From NCBI GenBank assembly GCA_027489955.1, contig JAIXYZ010000013.1:1116001-1180000 (forward strand): a DNA stretch of 64,000 nucleotides, written 5' to 3'. Below the pieces are notes generated by a model. It was not told the origin of the DNA. It was given only the letters and a program-made list of their open reading frames with translations, and did no database searches. The position numbers and the translations under genes were made by a program. The stretch is from Hyphomicrobiales bacterium (lineage in GTDB: Bacteria > Pseudomonadota > Alphaproteobacteria > Rhizobiales > Beijerinckiaceae). This document shows, in pieces, positions 48,936 to 58,043 of this stretch; positions within the stretch are counted from its first letter, which is position 1; the number at the start of each line of letters is the position of its first letter.

Positions 48936-50429
48936 CTATTCCGGAGCGATGGCGGTCTCGGCGGCCTTGATCGCGCGCCCGCGCAGCGGCCGTTCCTCCA
49001 TCGCCGCCAGGGCGAGCGCGGCAATGGCGAGGCCGGCGGAGGCGGCGGCGAAGATGGCCCGGAACGTCTCGGTCACGCCCGTTCCGCTCCGGGCGAGCTC
49101 GGCCAGCAATTCGTGGGTGATGCCGACGCCCGGCGCGGCGTTGAGACCGGCCAGCAGCATCGCGCCGAACACGCTCACGACCAGCGCGCCGCCGAGCTGG
49201 CGGAAGAAGTTCATGCTGCCCGTGGCCGTGCCCATCTGGTGGGGGAGCACGGCGTTCTGGATGGCGACCGTGGTGACGGGGAGAATCGTGCCGAGGCCGA
49301 AGCTCGTCAGCGCGAACAGGATTTCGACCGCCCAGAACGGGAGACCGCCGGCATTCCAGGCGAGGATGGCGGTCGCCGCCACCGAGATGGCCAGCCCTGC
49401 CAGCGGCAGGCGCTTGTAGCGTTCGACATAGAGCATGACGCGGCCCGACGTCGTCGCCCCCGCCACGGTGCCGAGCATCAGCGGCAGCAGCGCCAGGCCC
49501 GTCTGGCTGGCGCTCAGCCCATAGGCCGCCTCCAGGAAGATCGGCATGTAGATCGTCAGGCCGATGAACACGCCCATGCCGAAGCAGGCCGCGATCGTCG
49601 CGCGGGTCACCACCCGGTTGGCGAAGATCTCCGTCGGGATCAGCGGTTCGCGCGCGGTCCGAAGGCGCAGCACGAAGGCGAGCCAGAGCATGGCAGAGAA
49701 GCCGAACAGGCCGATGATCGTCGCCGACGACCAGGGATAGCGCACCCCGCCCCAGCTCAGAGCGAGCATCAGGGTCGTGGTCGCCGCCGTCATGAGCAGC
49801 GCGCCGGCGATGTCCAGACGGCGGCGACGGTCGTGCCGAGGCAGCTTCTTCAGCAGCGAGAACGTCATGGCGAAGGCCAGCAGCCCGAGCGGCACGTTGA
49901 TCCAGAAGATCCAGGACCAGTGCAGCTTCTGCGCGAAGAAGCCGCCGAGGACCGGACCGAGCACGCTCGACAGCACGAACATCGACGCGAAATAGGCCTG
50001 GTAGCGGGCCCGCTCCCGCGGCGGGATGAGATCGGCGATGATCGTCTGGCCGAGGGAAATCAGTCCGCCCCCGCCCAGGCCCTGGAGCGCGCGCGCGGCC
50101 GCCAGCAGCGGCAGCGTGGGCGCCAGGGCGCAGGCGATCGAGCCGAGGATGAAGACGCCGACCCCGACGAGCATGGCGATGCGCCGGCCGTAGATGTCGC
50201 TGGCCTTGCCGTAGAGCGGCGTGACGGCGGTCGCGGTGAGCAGATAGGCGGTGACGACCCAGGACAGATGCTCCAGGTCCTTCAGCTCGGCGCCGATCGT
50301 GGGCAAGGCCGGCGCGACGATGGTCTGGTCCAGCGCCGCGAGGAACATCGCCAGGATGGTGCCGGCGAGGATCGAGCCGATCTCCCGGGACGTCAGTCCG
50401 TGGCCGTAAGGGTCGTCAGCATCATCCAT
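48936..50429 (-). CDS. MFS multidrug exporter, DHA2 (EmrB/QacA) family
   Basis: 497 residues with about 14 membrane helices. FLAALDQTIVAPALPTIGAEL is the DHA2 opening, LYGKASDIYGRRI the motif A loop, and RALQGLGGGGLISLGQTIIADLIPPRERARYQ contains motif B. VLGPVLGGFF matches motif C of drug/H+ antiporters. It likely exports toxic organic compounds using the proton gradient. No TetR gene or membrane-fusion partner is adjacent, so its substrate and control are unknown. It is convergent with rne. Confidence 0.93.
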   Translation of the reverse strand: MDDADDPYGHGLTSREIGSILAGTILAMFLAALDQTIVAPALPTIGAELKDLEHLSWVVTAYLLTATAVTPLYGKASDIYGRRIAMLVGVGVFILGSIACALAPTLPLLAAARALQGLGGGGLISLGQTIIADLIPPRERARYQAYFASMFVLSSVLGPVLGGFFAQKLHWSWIFWINVPLGLLAFAMTFSLLKKLPRHDRRRRLDIAGALLMTAATTTLMLALSWGGVRYPWSSATIIGLFGFSAMLWLAFVLRLRTAREPLIPTEIFANRVVTRATIAACFGMGVFIGLTIYMPIFLEAAYGLSASQTGLALLPLMLGTVAGATTSGRVMLYVERYKRLPLAGLAISVAATAILAWNAGGLPFWAVEILFALTSFGLGTILPVTTVAIQNAVLPHQMGTATGSMNFFRQLGGALVVSVFGAMLLAGLNAAPGVGITHELLAELARSGTGVTETFRAIFAAASAGLAIAALALAAMEERPLRGRAIKAAETAIAPE

Positions 50430-50499
50430 GGACGATCTTTATGGTGCGCGTCGAACGCACGTCCACATCCATGCGTGCAATGAGCCCTGCGCCAGACGC

Positions 50500-51666
50500 C
50501 TAGCGAAGCCAGGATTTCAGCCGGCCCACGGTCTCGCGGCAATCGTGAAGCGAACCGGCATAGGACAGGCGCAGGTACCGGTTGCCGCGCTCGGGGTCGA
50601 AGTCCAGCCCCGGCGTGGCCGCGATCCCGGTCTCCGCGAGCAGGCGTCGGCTGAAGTCCATCGCGTCGTTGGTGTACCGGCCGATGTCGCAATAGACGTA
50701 GAACGCGCCGTCCGGGGGCAGGAAGTCCGGAAGGCCGGCCGCCGGCAATTCGTTCAGCAACAGGTCGCGGTTGGCGACGTAGCCCGCCTTCACCGCCTCC
50801 AGTTCGTCCGTCGCCTCGAAGGCGGCCTCGGCAGCGACCTGCGAGAGATGCGGCGCCGATATGTAGAGGTTCTGGGTCAGGCGCTCGACCGCGCGCTCGA
50901 GCCCGGGCGGCACGACCAGCCAGCCGATGCGCCAGCCCGTCATGCAATAGTACTTGGAGAAGCTGTTGACGATGACGGCGCCTGGGTCGGCCGACAGCGC
51001 GGTCGCCGCGGGCACGCCGTAGGTCAGGCCGTGATAGATCTCGTCGGAGATGAACCGCAGCCCGAGCTCGCGGCAGATGCCCGCCAGGGCGGAGATGGCC
51101 TGCGGCGTCATCATCGTGCCGGAGGGATTGGCCGGGCTCATCGCCAAAACCCCGGCGAGCGGCGCCTGCGCATGGGCCCGCGCGATCGCGTCCGGCGTCA
51201 TCACCCAGCCGGTCTCCGGACCCGTATTGATCCCCACGGGCACGAGATCGAGCGCGTCGAGGACGCTGCGATAGGCGGGGTAGCCGGGATTGGCGATGGC
51301 CACCCGGTCGCCCGGTTCGAACAGGGCGAGAAACGCCAGGACGAAGCCCGCGGAAGACCCCGTCGTGACCGCGACCTGACCGGGCTCGACCGCGACGCCG
51401 TAGGCATCCCGGTAGTGCCGCGCGATCCGCTCGCGCAAGGAGGGCATGCCGAGCGCCTCGGTGTAGCCGATCCGTCCGCTCTCCAGCAGCCGCATGGCGG
51501 CCTGCCGCGCCAGGCGCGGCGCGGGGGCGGAGGGCTGCCCCACCTCCATATGGACGACGTCGCCGCCCTGCCTTGCTTTCGCCTTGGCCGCCGCCAATAC
51601 ATCCATCGCGAGGAACGGCGCCACGCGCTCGGCTCGGCGGGACGGAAGGCTCGGGATCGGCGGCAT
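50500..51666 (-). CDS. Class I/II PLP-dependent aminotransferase
   Basis: 388 residues. Fold type I aminotransferase of the aspartate/alanine group: HMEVGQPSAPAPR at the start, GYTEALGMPSLRERIARHY, AMSPANPSGTMM, SDEIYHGLTYG, the PLP lysine in VNSFSKYYCMTGWRIGWLV, and RLSYAGS for the substrate carboxylate near the end. Substrate not readable; such proteins are often annotated as aspartate, LL-DAP or alanine transaminases. It is divergent from the M48 protease gene. Confidence 0.93.
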   Translation of the reverse strand: MPPIPSLPSRRAERVAPFLAMDVLAAAKAKARQGGDVVHMEVGQPSAPAPRLARQAAMRLLESGRIGYTEALGMPSLRERIARHYRDAYGVAVEPGQVAVTTGSSAGFVLAFLALFEPGDRVAIANPGYPAYRSVLDALDLVPVGINTGPETGWVMTPDAIARAHAQAPLAGVLAMSPANPSGTMMTPQAISALAGICRELGLRFISDEIYHGLTYGVPAATALSADPGAVIVNSFSKYYCMTGWRIGWLVVPPGLERAVERLTQNLYISAPHLSQVAAEAAFEATDELEAVKAGYVANRDLLLNELPAAGLPDFLPPDGAFYVYCDIGRYTNDAMDFSRRLLAETGIAATPGLDFDPERGNRYLRLSYAGSLHDCRETVGRLKSWLR

Positions 51667-51782
51667 GCTGGCGCTCTCGGGCGACGACGAGGTCGGACCG
51701 CAGGAGCCCTATCCGGTCGCGCCGGCCTCCTCAAGCCGGGCTCGCCCGGTTTGACCCGCAACCGCCGTCGCCTATTGTGCCC

Positions 51783-53222
51783 ATGCCGATGCCCGAACAA
51801 GCGCCCTGCCCGTCCCGAGCCCGTCGTCCGGGCATTGCCCGCGCCGCCACCGCATGGCTCGCGGCATTGGCGACGATCGCCGGCACCATGCCGGCGACCG
51901 CCCAGCAGCAGCGGCGCGAGCAGACGATCATCCGCGATGCCGAGGTCGAGCAGCTGCTGCGCGATTACGCACAGCCGCTCTTCAGGGCCGCAGGCATCCC
52001 CTCCGGCGCCGCGCAGATCATCCTGGTCGGCGACAAGTCCTTCAACGCCTTCGTCGCCAACGGCCGCAAGATCTTCGTGAACGTCGGCACGCTGATGGAG
52101 TCCAAGACGCCGAACGAGGTGATCGGCATCCTGGCGCACGAGACCGGCCACATCGCCGGCGGGCACCTGGCGCGCCTGCGCCAGCAGATCGAGAACGCGC
52201 AGATCCTGTCGGTCGCGGGCATGCTTATCGGTGCGGCCGCCGTCGTCGGCGCGGCCCAGGGCGGCAACCGCGTCGGCAATGCCGGCAGCGGCGCCGCGGG
52301 CGCCATCGCGGGCGGGCAGGAGCTCGTCATGCGCAACCTCCTGGCCTACCAGCGCTCTGAGGAGCAGGCGGCGGATCGCGCGGCCCTGCGCTTCCTGGAC
52401 GCGACGGGCCAGTCCGCGGCGGGCATGCTGACGACGTTCAAGCGCTTCGCCGAGCAGAGCATGTTCCTGTCGAGCCAGGTGGACCGGTACCGCCTGAGCC
52501 ACCCCATGCCGCAGGAGCGCATCGCGTCCCTGGAGACGCTTGCCCGCGCCAGCGCCAATTTCGGCCGGAAGGACCCGCCTGCCCTTCAGGCGCGTCACGA
52601 CCTGATGCGCGCCAAGCTCTACGGCTTCGTGGAGCGCGAGGCCGACGTGCTGCGCCGCTATCCGCCCTACGATAATTCTATGGCGGGACGCTATGCCCGC
52701 GCCATCGCCGCCTACCGCGCCGGCCGTCTCGGCGACGCCGTGTCCCAGATCGACCGGCTGATCTCCGAGCAGCCGGCCAATGCCTATTTCTGGGAGCTGA
52801 AGGGTCAGGCGCTGCTGGAGGCCGGCCGCGTCAACGAGGCGATCCCAGCCCTGCGCCGTTCCAGCGGCCTTGCCCCGTGGTCCGGGCTGATCCGCATCAT
52901 GCTGGGCCATGCCCTAGTGGCGAGCGACACGCCGGCCAACCTGGAGGCCGGGCTGCGCGAGCTGCTCAATGCCGCCCAGCGGGAGCCGGACTCACCGGAA
53001 GTTTACCGCCACCTGGCGACGGCCTATGGCCGCAAGGGCGATATCGGGCTCGCGGAACTGTCCTCGGCGCAATATTACTTCCGCATCGGGGAATGGTCGA
53101 ACGCCCGCACGCAGGCGAGCCGGGCCAAGGCCAAGCTGACGCCTCAATCGGCCGCCTGGCTCAAGGCGGAAGACATCTACAACTACGAGCCGAAATTCGT
53201 GCCCGGCGAACCCCGGCGCTGA
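51783..53222 (+). CDS. bepA: Secreted M48 zinc metalloprotease with TPR region (BepA/YfgC-like)
   Basis: 479 residues from MPMPEQAPCP; a second ATG is two codons on. A signal peptide spans about 1-40. The M48 domain holds LAHETGHIAGGH (His119, Glu120, His123) and the third ligand near SEEQAADRAALRFL. From about residue 290 come TPR-like helices (RYARAIAAYRAGRLGDAVSQIDRLI, NAYFWELKGQALLEAGRVNEAI). BepA is a periplasmic protease and chaperone for outer-membrane proteins such as LptD. It is followed 53 bases on by a DsbA-like gene, a sensible partner for envelope quality control. Confidence 0.92.
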   Translation: MPMPEQAPCPSRARRPGIARAATAWLAALATIAGTMPATAQQQRREQTIIRDAEVEQLLRDYAQPLFRAAGIPSGAAQIILVGDKSFNAFVANGRKIFVNVGTLMESKTPNEVIGILAHETGHIAGGHLARLRQQIENAQILSVAGMLIGAAAVVGAAQGGNRVGNAGSGAAGAIAGGQELVMRNLLAYQRSEEQAADRAALRFLDATGQSAAGMLTTFKRFAEQSMFLSSQVDRYRLSHPMPQERIASLETLARASANFGRKDPPALQARHDLMRAKLYGFVEREADVLRRYPPYDNSMAGRYARAIAAYRAGRLGDAVSQIDRLISEQPANAYFWELKGQALLEAGRVNEAIPALRRSSGLAPWSGLIRIMLGHALVASDTPANLEAGLRELLNAAQREPDSPEVYRHLATAYGRKGDIGLAELSSAQYYFRIGEWSNARTQASRAKAKLTPQSAAWLKAEDIYNYEPKFVPGEPRR

Positions 53223-53275
53223 CACCAGACGGGCCTTGCGGGCCCGCGCCGCGCGCGGCGAACCGGAGAATCAGG

Positions 53276-54067
53276 ATGACCATGACGCCCCGCCCCTTCG
53301 CCCGCTTCCGGCGCCTGCTCGCGGTTCTCGCCCTCGCGGGCGGAGCGGCTGCCGCAGCCCTGCCCGCGGGCGCGCAGCAGCCCCCCGCGCCGAACCGCGC
53401 CACCATCGAGACGATCGTGCGCGAATACCTGATCGCCAATCCGGAGGTGATCCAGGAGGCGCTTCAGGAGCTGGAACGCCGCCAGCAGGAGGCGCAGAAG
53501 TCGGCCCAGCTCAACGCCGTGAAGGCGGAGAAGGCCCGGCTGCTGGAATCGCCGCACAACGCCGTCGCCGGCAATCCCAACGGCGACATCACCATCGTGG
53601 AGTTCTTCGACTACAATTGCGGGTACTGCAAAAGGGCCCTGCAGGATGTCGAGGCGCTGGTTAAGGCCGATCCGAACCTGCGCGTCGTCCTCAAGGACTT
53701 CCCCGTTCTCGGCCCCGAATCGGTCGAGGCCAGCATGGTGGCGGTCGCCGCGCGCGCCCAGCTGAAGGGCGACAAGGTGTTCGAGTTCCACCGCCGCCTG
53801 ATGGAAAGCCGCGGCCGCGCCAACAAGGACCGTGCCCTGGCGGTGGCCAAGGAGATGGGCCTGGACGTGGCCCGCCTGCAGAAGGACATGGATGCGCCGA
53901 CCGTGCGGGCCGCGCTGCAGGAAGCCGTCGAACTCGGCGACAAGCTCGGCCTGACCGGCACCCCCGCCTTCGTGATCGGGGAGGAAGTCGTGTTCGGCGC
54001 GGTCGGCCAGGAATCGCTGCGCAACACCGTCGCCGCCGTCCGCAAGTGCGGCCGGGCGCTCTGCTGA
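53276..54067 (+). CDS. Periplasmic DsbA-family thiol-disulfide oxidoreductase
   Basis: 263 residues from MTMTPRPFAR behind GGAGAATCAGG. A signal peptide (about 1-34) is followed by a charged helix (about 40-85, ANPEVIQEALQELERRQQEAQKSAQLNAVKAEKARL) and a thioredoxin-fold DsbA domain with the CGYC active site (Cys115, Cys118) in FFDYNCGYCKRAL and a cis-proline in GLTGTPAF. The N-terminal helix plus this domain resemble ScsC/Com1 proteins, whose helices form trimers and which act as isomerases. Two cysteines near the very end (RKCGRALC) are unusual and might form a further disulfide. Confidence 0.92.
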   Translation: MTMTPRPFARFRRLLAVLALAGGAAAAALPAGAQQPPAPNRATIETIVREYLIANPEVIQEALQELERRQQEAQKSAQLNAVKAEKARLLESPHNAVAGNPNGDITIVEFFDYNCGYCKRALQDVEALVKADPNLRVVLKDFPVLGPESVEASMVAVAARAQLKGDKVFEFHRRLMESRGRANKDRALAVAKEMGLDVARLQKDMDAPTVRAALQEAVELGDKLGLTGTPAFVIGEEVVFGAVGQESLRNTVAAVRKCGRALC

Positions 54068-54168
54068 GCGCTGCCGGCCGGCGCTTTGAGGGCTGGATGG
54101 CGCGGTCCATCTGCGACTTTCGGCTTTCCTCGGCGGTTTTGCCGGGCTAAGACGCCCCGTCGCGAAGG

Positions 54169-54187
54169 CCGGCCTCCCCGAGGCCGG
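54169..54187 (+). terminator. Possible terminator between the DsbA-like gene and aroQ
   Basis: CCGGCCTC, loop CCC, GAGGCCGG, then TTCTT. Perfect 8-bp stem but a short, mixed T run, so a moderate candidate. It would separate the envelope genes from the aroQ-accBC group. Confidence 0.5.
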
Positions 54188-54230
54188 TTCTTGCGCGAGG
54201 GATGATGCCAGAGGGTGGCTGAAGAAGCGG

Positions 54231-54686
54231 ATGATCGCCGTCCACGTCCTCAACGGGCCGAACCTCAACCTGCTCGGAACCCGTGAGCCCCAGACCTACG
54301 GAAGCGCCACGCTCGCCGATATCGAGGCGAGCCTGCGGGCGCGCGCCGGCGAACTGGGCGTGGACCTCGTCTTCCGCCAGTCCAATCACGAGGGCGACCT
54401 CGTGACCTGGATCCAGGAGGCGGGCAAGGCCGGGGCGGGCGTGCTGCTCAATGCCGGCGCCTACACGCACACCTCCGTCGCCCTGCGCGACGCCATAGCC
54501 GGCGCCGGTGCGCTGGCCGTGGAACTGCACCTGTCCAATGTGCATGCGCGGGAATCCTTCCGGCATCACTCCTTCATCGCGCCCGTCTGCGCGGGCGTTA
54601 TCTGCGGCTTCGGGGCCAGGAGCTACACGCTCGCCCTCGAAGCCATCGTTCCTCTCCTTCAGGCCCGCTCGGGGGCGAAGGCCTGA
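54231..54686 (+). CDS. aroQ: Type II 3-dehydroquinate dehydratase
   Basis: 151 residues. Third step of the shikimate pathway. The opening VHVLNGPNLNLLGTREPQTYG contains the catalytic loop with Arg18 and Tyr23; NAGAYTHTSVALRDAI and ELHLSNVHARESFRHHS (catalytic His near 102) complete the active site. In Alphaproteobacteria aroQ commonly precedes accB, as here. Confidence 0.96.
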   Translation: MIAVHVLNGPNLNLLGTREPQTYGSATLADIEASLRARAGELGVDLVFRQSNHEGDLVTWIQEAGKAGAGVLLNAGAYTHTSVALRDAIAGAGALAVELHLSNVHARESFRHHSFIAPVCAGVICGFGARSYTLALEAIVPLLQARSGAKA

Positions 54687-54710
54687 ACGGAACCGGAGGC
54701 TGACACGACC

Positions 54711-55175
54711 ATGGCGAAATACGGCTCCATCGATCCTGAACTCGTCCGCGAGCTCGCGAACCTGCTGACGCAGACGGACCTGACCGAGATCGAGATCGAA
54801 CAGGACGACCTGCGCATCCGCGTCGCGCGCAACATCACCCAGCACGTCAGCGTGCCGGTGGCCGCCCCGGCCCCCGTGGCCGCTCCCGCCCCCGTCGCGG
54901 CGGCCATCGCGCCCGATGCCGGCGGCAAGCCCGTCGCCTCCGCCGGCACCGTGCCCTCGCCCATGGTCGGCACCGCCTATCGCCGCCCCTCGCCGGATGC
55001 CAAGCCCTTCGTCGAGATCGGATCGCGCGTCCAGGTGGGCGACAAGCTCCTGCTCATCGAGGCGATGAAGACCTTCAACGAGATCGTGGCGCCCCGCGCC
55101 GGGACCGTCACCGCGATCCACGTCGACGACGGCCAGCCGGTCGAGTTCGGCGAGCCGCTGCTCGTGATCGAGTGA
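54711..55175 (+). CDS. accB: Biotin carboxyl carrier protein of acetyl-CoA carboxylase
   Basis: 154 residues: N-terminal helix region, Ala/Pro linker ([16 protein letters not shown]), and a C-terminal biotinyl domain. The biotinylated lysine is Lys120 in [14 protein letters not shown]; the residues after Lys are Thr-Phe where E. coli has Met-Met. The first committed step of fatty acid synthesis uses it as the carboxyl carrier. Start is 24 bases after aroQ; its stop lies 17 bases before accC. Confidence 0.96.
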   Translation: MAKYGSIDPELVRELANLLTQTDLTEIEIEQDDLRIRVARNITQHVSVPVAAPAPVAAPAPVAAAIAPDAGGKPVASAGTVPSPMVGTAYRRPSPDAKPFVEIGSRVQVGDKLLLIEAMKTFNEIVAPRAGTVTAIHVDDGQPVEFGEPLLVIE

Positions 55176-55192
55176 GCGGGGTGGCGGAGCCG

Positions 55193-56554
55193 ATGTTCGA
55201 CAAGATCCTCATCGCGAACCGGGGCGAGATCGCGCTTCGCATCTTGCGGGCGGCCAAGGAGCTCGGCATCGCCACCGTCGCCGTGCACTCCACCGCCGAC
55301 GCGGACGCCATGCACGTGCGCCTGGCCGACGAGAGCGTCTGCATCGGACCGCCCACCGCCCGCGACAGCTACCTCAACATCCCGGCCCTGATCTCCGCCT
55401 GCGAGATCACGCAGGCCGACGCCGTGCATCCGGGCTACGGGTTCCTCTCCGAGAACGCCCGCTTCGCCGAGATCCTGGCGGACCACAACATCACCTTCAT
55501 CGGCCCCAAGGCCGAGCACATCCGCACGATGGGCGACAAGATCGAGGCCAAGCGCACCGCCAAGCGCCTCGGCATCCCGTGCGTGCCCGGCTCGGAAGGC
55601 GGCATCACCGACGACGACGAGGCCCGCCGTGTCGCCAAGGACATCGGCTTCCCCGTCATCATCAAGGCCGCGGCCGGCGGCGGCGGACGCGGCATGAAGG
55701 TCGCCCGCACCGAGGCCGACCTCTCCCATGCGCTCTCCACCGCCCGCACCGAGGCCAAGGCGGCCTTCGGCGACGACGCGGTCTATATCGAGAAATACCT
55801 GGAGAAGCCGCGCCATATCGAGATCCAGGTGCTCGGCGACGGCAAGGGCCACGCCATCCATCTGGGCGAGCGCGACTGCTCGCTGCAGCGCCGCCACCAG
55901 AAGGTCTGGGAGGAAGGCCCCTCGCCCGCCCTCAACGCCGAGGACCGCGACCGGATCGGCGGCATCGTCGCCAAGGCCATGTGCGACATGGGCTATCTCG
56001 GCGCGGGCACCGTCGAGTTCCTGTACGAGAACGGCGAGTTCTACTTCATCGAGATGAACACCCGCATCCAGGTGGAGCATCCGGTGACGGAGATGATCAC
56101 CGGGATCGACCTGGTGAACGAGCAGATCCGCATCGCCGCCGGCCTGCCGCTGACGATCCGCCAGGAGGACGTGCGCTTCTCCGGCCACGCCATCGAGTGC
56201 CGCGTCAACGCCGAGCATCCGGCCACCTTCCGGCCCTCGCCCGGCACGATCAGCTATTACCATCCGCCGGGCGGCCTCGGGGTCCGCGTGGATTCCGCCG
56301 TGTACCAGGGCTACCGCATCCCGCCGACCTACGATTCGCTGGTGGGCAAGCTCATCGTCCACGGCCGCACCCGCAACGAGTGCCTGATGCGCCTGCGCCG
56401 GGCCCTCGACGAGTTCGTGGTGGACGGCATCGACACGACGCTGCCGCTCTTCCGCACCCTGGTACGCAATCAGGACATGCAGAACGGCGCCTACGACATC
56501 CACTGGCTCGAGAATTTCCTGAAGGACGGCGGTCTAGGCGACGCCGGACTCTGA
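55193..56554 (+). CDS. accC: Acetyl-CoA carboxylase biotin carboxylase subunit
   Basis: 453 residues from [25 protein letters not shown]; a GTG 21 bases upstream is the alternative. ATP-grasp enzyme that carboxylates biotin on AccB. Motifs: [10 protein letters not shown], the glycine-rich ATP loop [43 protein letters not shown], and [14 protein letters not shown]. Forms an operon with aroQ, accB and probably aat. Confidence 0.97.
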   Translation: MFDKILIANRGEIALRILRAAKELGIATVAVHSTADADAMHVRLADESVCIGPPTARDSYLNIPALISACEITQADAVHPGYGFLSENARFAEILADHNITFIGPKAEHIRTMGDKIEAKRTAKRLGIPCVPGSEGGITDDDEARRVAKDIGFPVIIKAAAGGGGRGMKVARTEADLSHALSTARTEAKAAFGDDAVYIEKYLEKPRHIEIQVLGDGKGHAIHLGERDCSLQRRHQKVWEEGPSPALNAEDRDRIGGIVAKAMCDMGYLGAGTVEFLYENGEFYFIEMNTRIQVEHPVTEMITGIDLVNEQIRIAAGLPLTIRQEDVRFSGHAIECRVNAEHPATFRPSPGTISYYHPPGGLGVRVDSAVYQGYRIPPTYDSLVGKLIVHGRTRNECLMRLRRALDEFVVDGIDTTLPLFRTLVRNQDMQNGAYDIHWLENFLKDGGLGDAGL

Positions 56555-56570
56555 GGCCGGGTCCGGCGCG

Positions 56571-57215
56571 GTGGAGGTCACCCCCGACATCGTGCTCGAG
56601 GCCTACGCCGCGGGGCTCTTCCCCATGGCGGAGAGCGCCGACGATCCGGGCCTGTTCTGGCTGGAACCCAAGAAGCGCGGCGTGATCCCGCTGGACAGTT
56701 TCGCCGTGCACCGGCGACTCGCCAGGACCATCCGCAACAGCGCCTTCGAGGTGGTCACGGACCGCGATTTCCCCGCCGTCATCACCGGCTGCGCCGCCGC
56801 GGCGGACGGGCGCGAATCCACCTGGATCAACCAGCGCATCCGCACTCTCTACGGCGCCTTGTTCGAGGCCGGTCATTGCCACACGGTGGAGGTCTACGAG
56901 GGAAGCGTCCTCGTCGGCGGCCTCTACGGCGTGAGCCTGGGCGGCGCGTTCTTCGGCGAGAGCATGTTCCACACCGCCACGGACGCGTCGAAGATCGCCC
57001 TGTGCCACCTGGTGGCGCGGCTCAGGCACGGCGGCTATTGCCTGCTCGACACCCAGTTCGTGACGCCCCATCTGGCGCAGTTCGGCGCCGTCGAGGTGCC
57101 GCGCGCAGCCTATCTGCGCCAGCTCCACGTGGCACTGGAAACGCCGCCCGACCCCAGTGTCTGGCGGCTGCCGCCCTTGGACGGGGCGACCGCCCTTGCC
57201 TGGGCGGGCGCCTGA
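56571..57215 (+). CDS. aat: Leucyl/phenylalanyl-tRNA-protein transferase
   Basis: 214 residues from a GTG 16 bases after accC. Adds Leu or Phe to proteins with N-terminal Arg or Lys, marking them for ClpS/ClpAP. The opening [47 protein letters not shown], and [16 protein letters not shown] are diagnostic. Convergent with the DUF2155 gene. Confidence 0.96.
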   Translation: MEVTPDIVLEAYAAGLFPMAESADDPGLFWLEPKKRGVIPLDSFAVHRRLARTIRNSAFEVVTDRDFPAVITGCAAAADGRESTWINQRIRTLYGALFEAGHCHTVEVYEGSVLVGGLYGVSLGGAFFGESMFHTATDASKIALCHLVARLRHGGYCLLDTQFVTPHLAQFGAVEVPRAAYLRQLHVALETPPDPSVWRLPPLDGATALAWAGA

Positions 57216-57221
57216 GCGGAC

Positions 57222-57851
57222 CTACTGGCCGTTGCCCGCGGGGTCGCGGCCCGGGGGACGGGCCGCCGGCGGGCGGTTCGTCGGGAAGAACTGCCGGCTC
57301 GGCTGCTGCGGCTGGACGGGCACGCCCTGCTGCGGCTCCACGTCGATTCGCCCGCCCGGGGGCGCGTCGGAACGCGAAGGACGCCGGGGCTCGGGCGGCG
57401 GCGGCTCCGGCTCCGCCTCGCGCGGCTCCGAAATGACCTCGGTGCCGCCTTTGCAGTCGGTCAGCCAGACGTCGTAGACCGCGTGCTCGACGGCGTTGAG
57501 GCCGGGGCTCGCGGCGAACATCCAGCCCGAGAAGATGCGGCGGTATTCGTTGCTGACGGTCACCTCGTCCACCTCGACGAAGGCATCCGTCTGCGGCGCC
57601 TCGGTCGGCGGCCGGCTCCAGCAGATCCGCGGCGTGATCTGCAGCGCGCCGAATTGCACGGTCTCGTTCACCGCGACCTCGAACGAGATGATCCGCCCGG
57701 TGATCTTGTCGAGCCCGGAAAAGACGGCGACGGGGTTGCGGATGCGGTCCGCGAGGGCGGGCTGGGTGGCCGCGCCGAGGACGAGGGCCGCAAGGGCCAG
57801 AACCCGACGGAAGGTACGGGGCGAGGCCGGCACGGCGATGTCGTAGGGCAT
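57222..57851 (-). CDS. Secreted DUF2155-domain protein
   Basis: 209 residues from MPYDIAVPASPRTFRR, with a signal peptide ending near ALADR. DUF2155 (PF09923) fills about 40-135: VAVFSGLDKITGRIISFEVAVNETVQFGALQI, CWSRPPTEAPQTDAFVEVDE, RIFSGWMFAASPGLNAVEHAVYDVWLTDC. Two conserved cysteines are present. The tail is Pro/Arg/Gln-rich. The family is alphaproteobacterial and uncharacterised. It usually stands close to accBC, aat and the NDUFA12 gene. This short gene is the real one; the same frame stays open for more than 2 kb upstream under the kinase gene. Confidence 0.88.
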   Translation of the reverse strand: MPYDIAVPASPRTFRRVLALAALVLGAATQPALADRIRNPVAVFSGLDKITGRIISFEVAVNETVQFGALQITPRICWSRPPTEAPQTDAFVEVDEVTVSNEYRRIFSGWMFAASPGLNAVEHAVYDVWLTDCKGGTEVISEPREAEPEPPPPEPRRPSRSDAPPGGRIDVEPQQGVPVQPQQPSRQFFPTNRPPAARPPGRDPAGNGQ

Positions 57852-58043
57852 CGTGGATCTCGGTGGCCGCGGGCGCGGCGATGACAGGCGCATCCGCCTA
57901 GCACGGCAACGTGGGTGGAAAAAGGGCAGATGGCTCCGGCGGGCCGCCGCCCGGTTTTTCGATTTGGACGTCCGCCAACCGTAACATTCCATTGCAAACC
58001 GTTCCCGGATCGGCATTTTGAGGCGCCGCCGAGGAGCCGCGAC

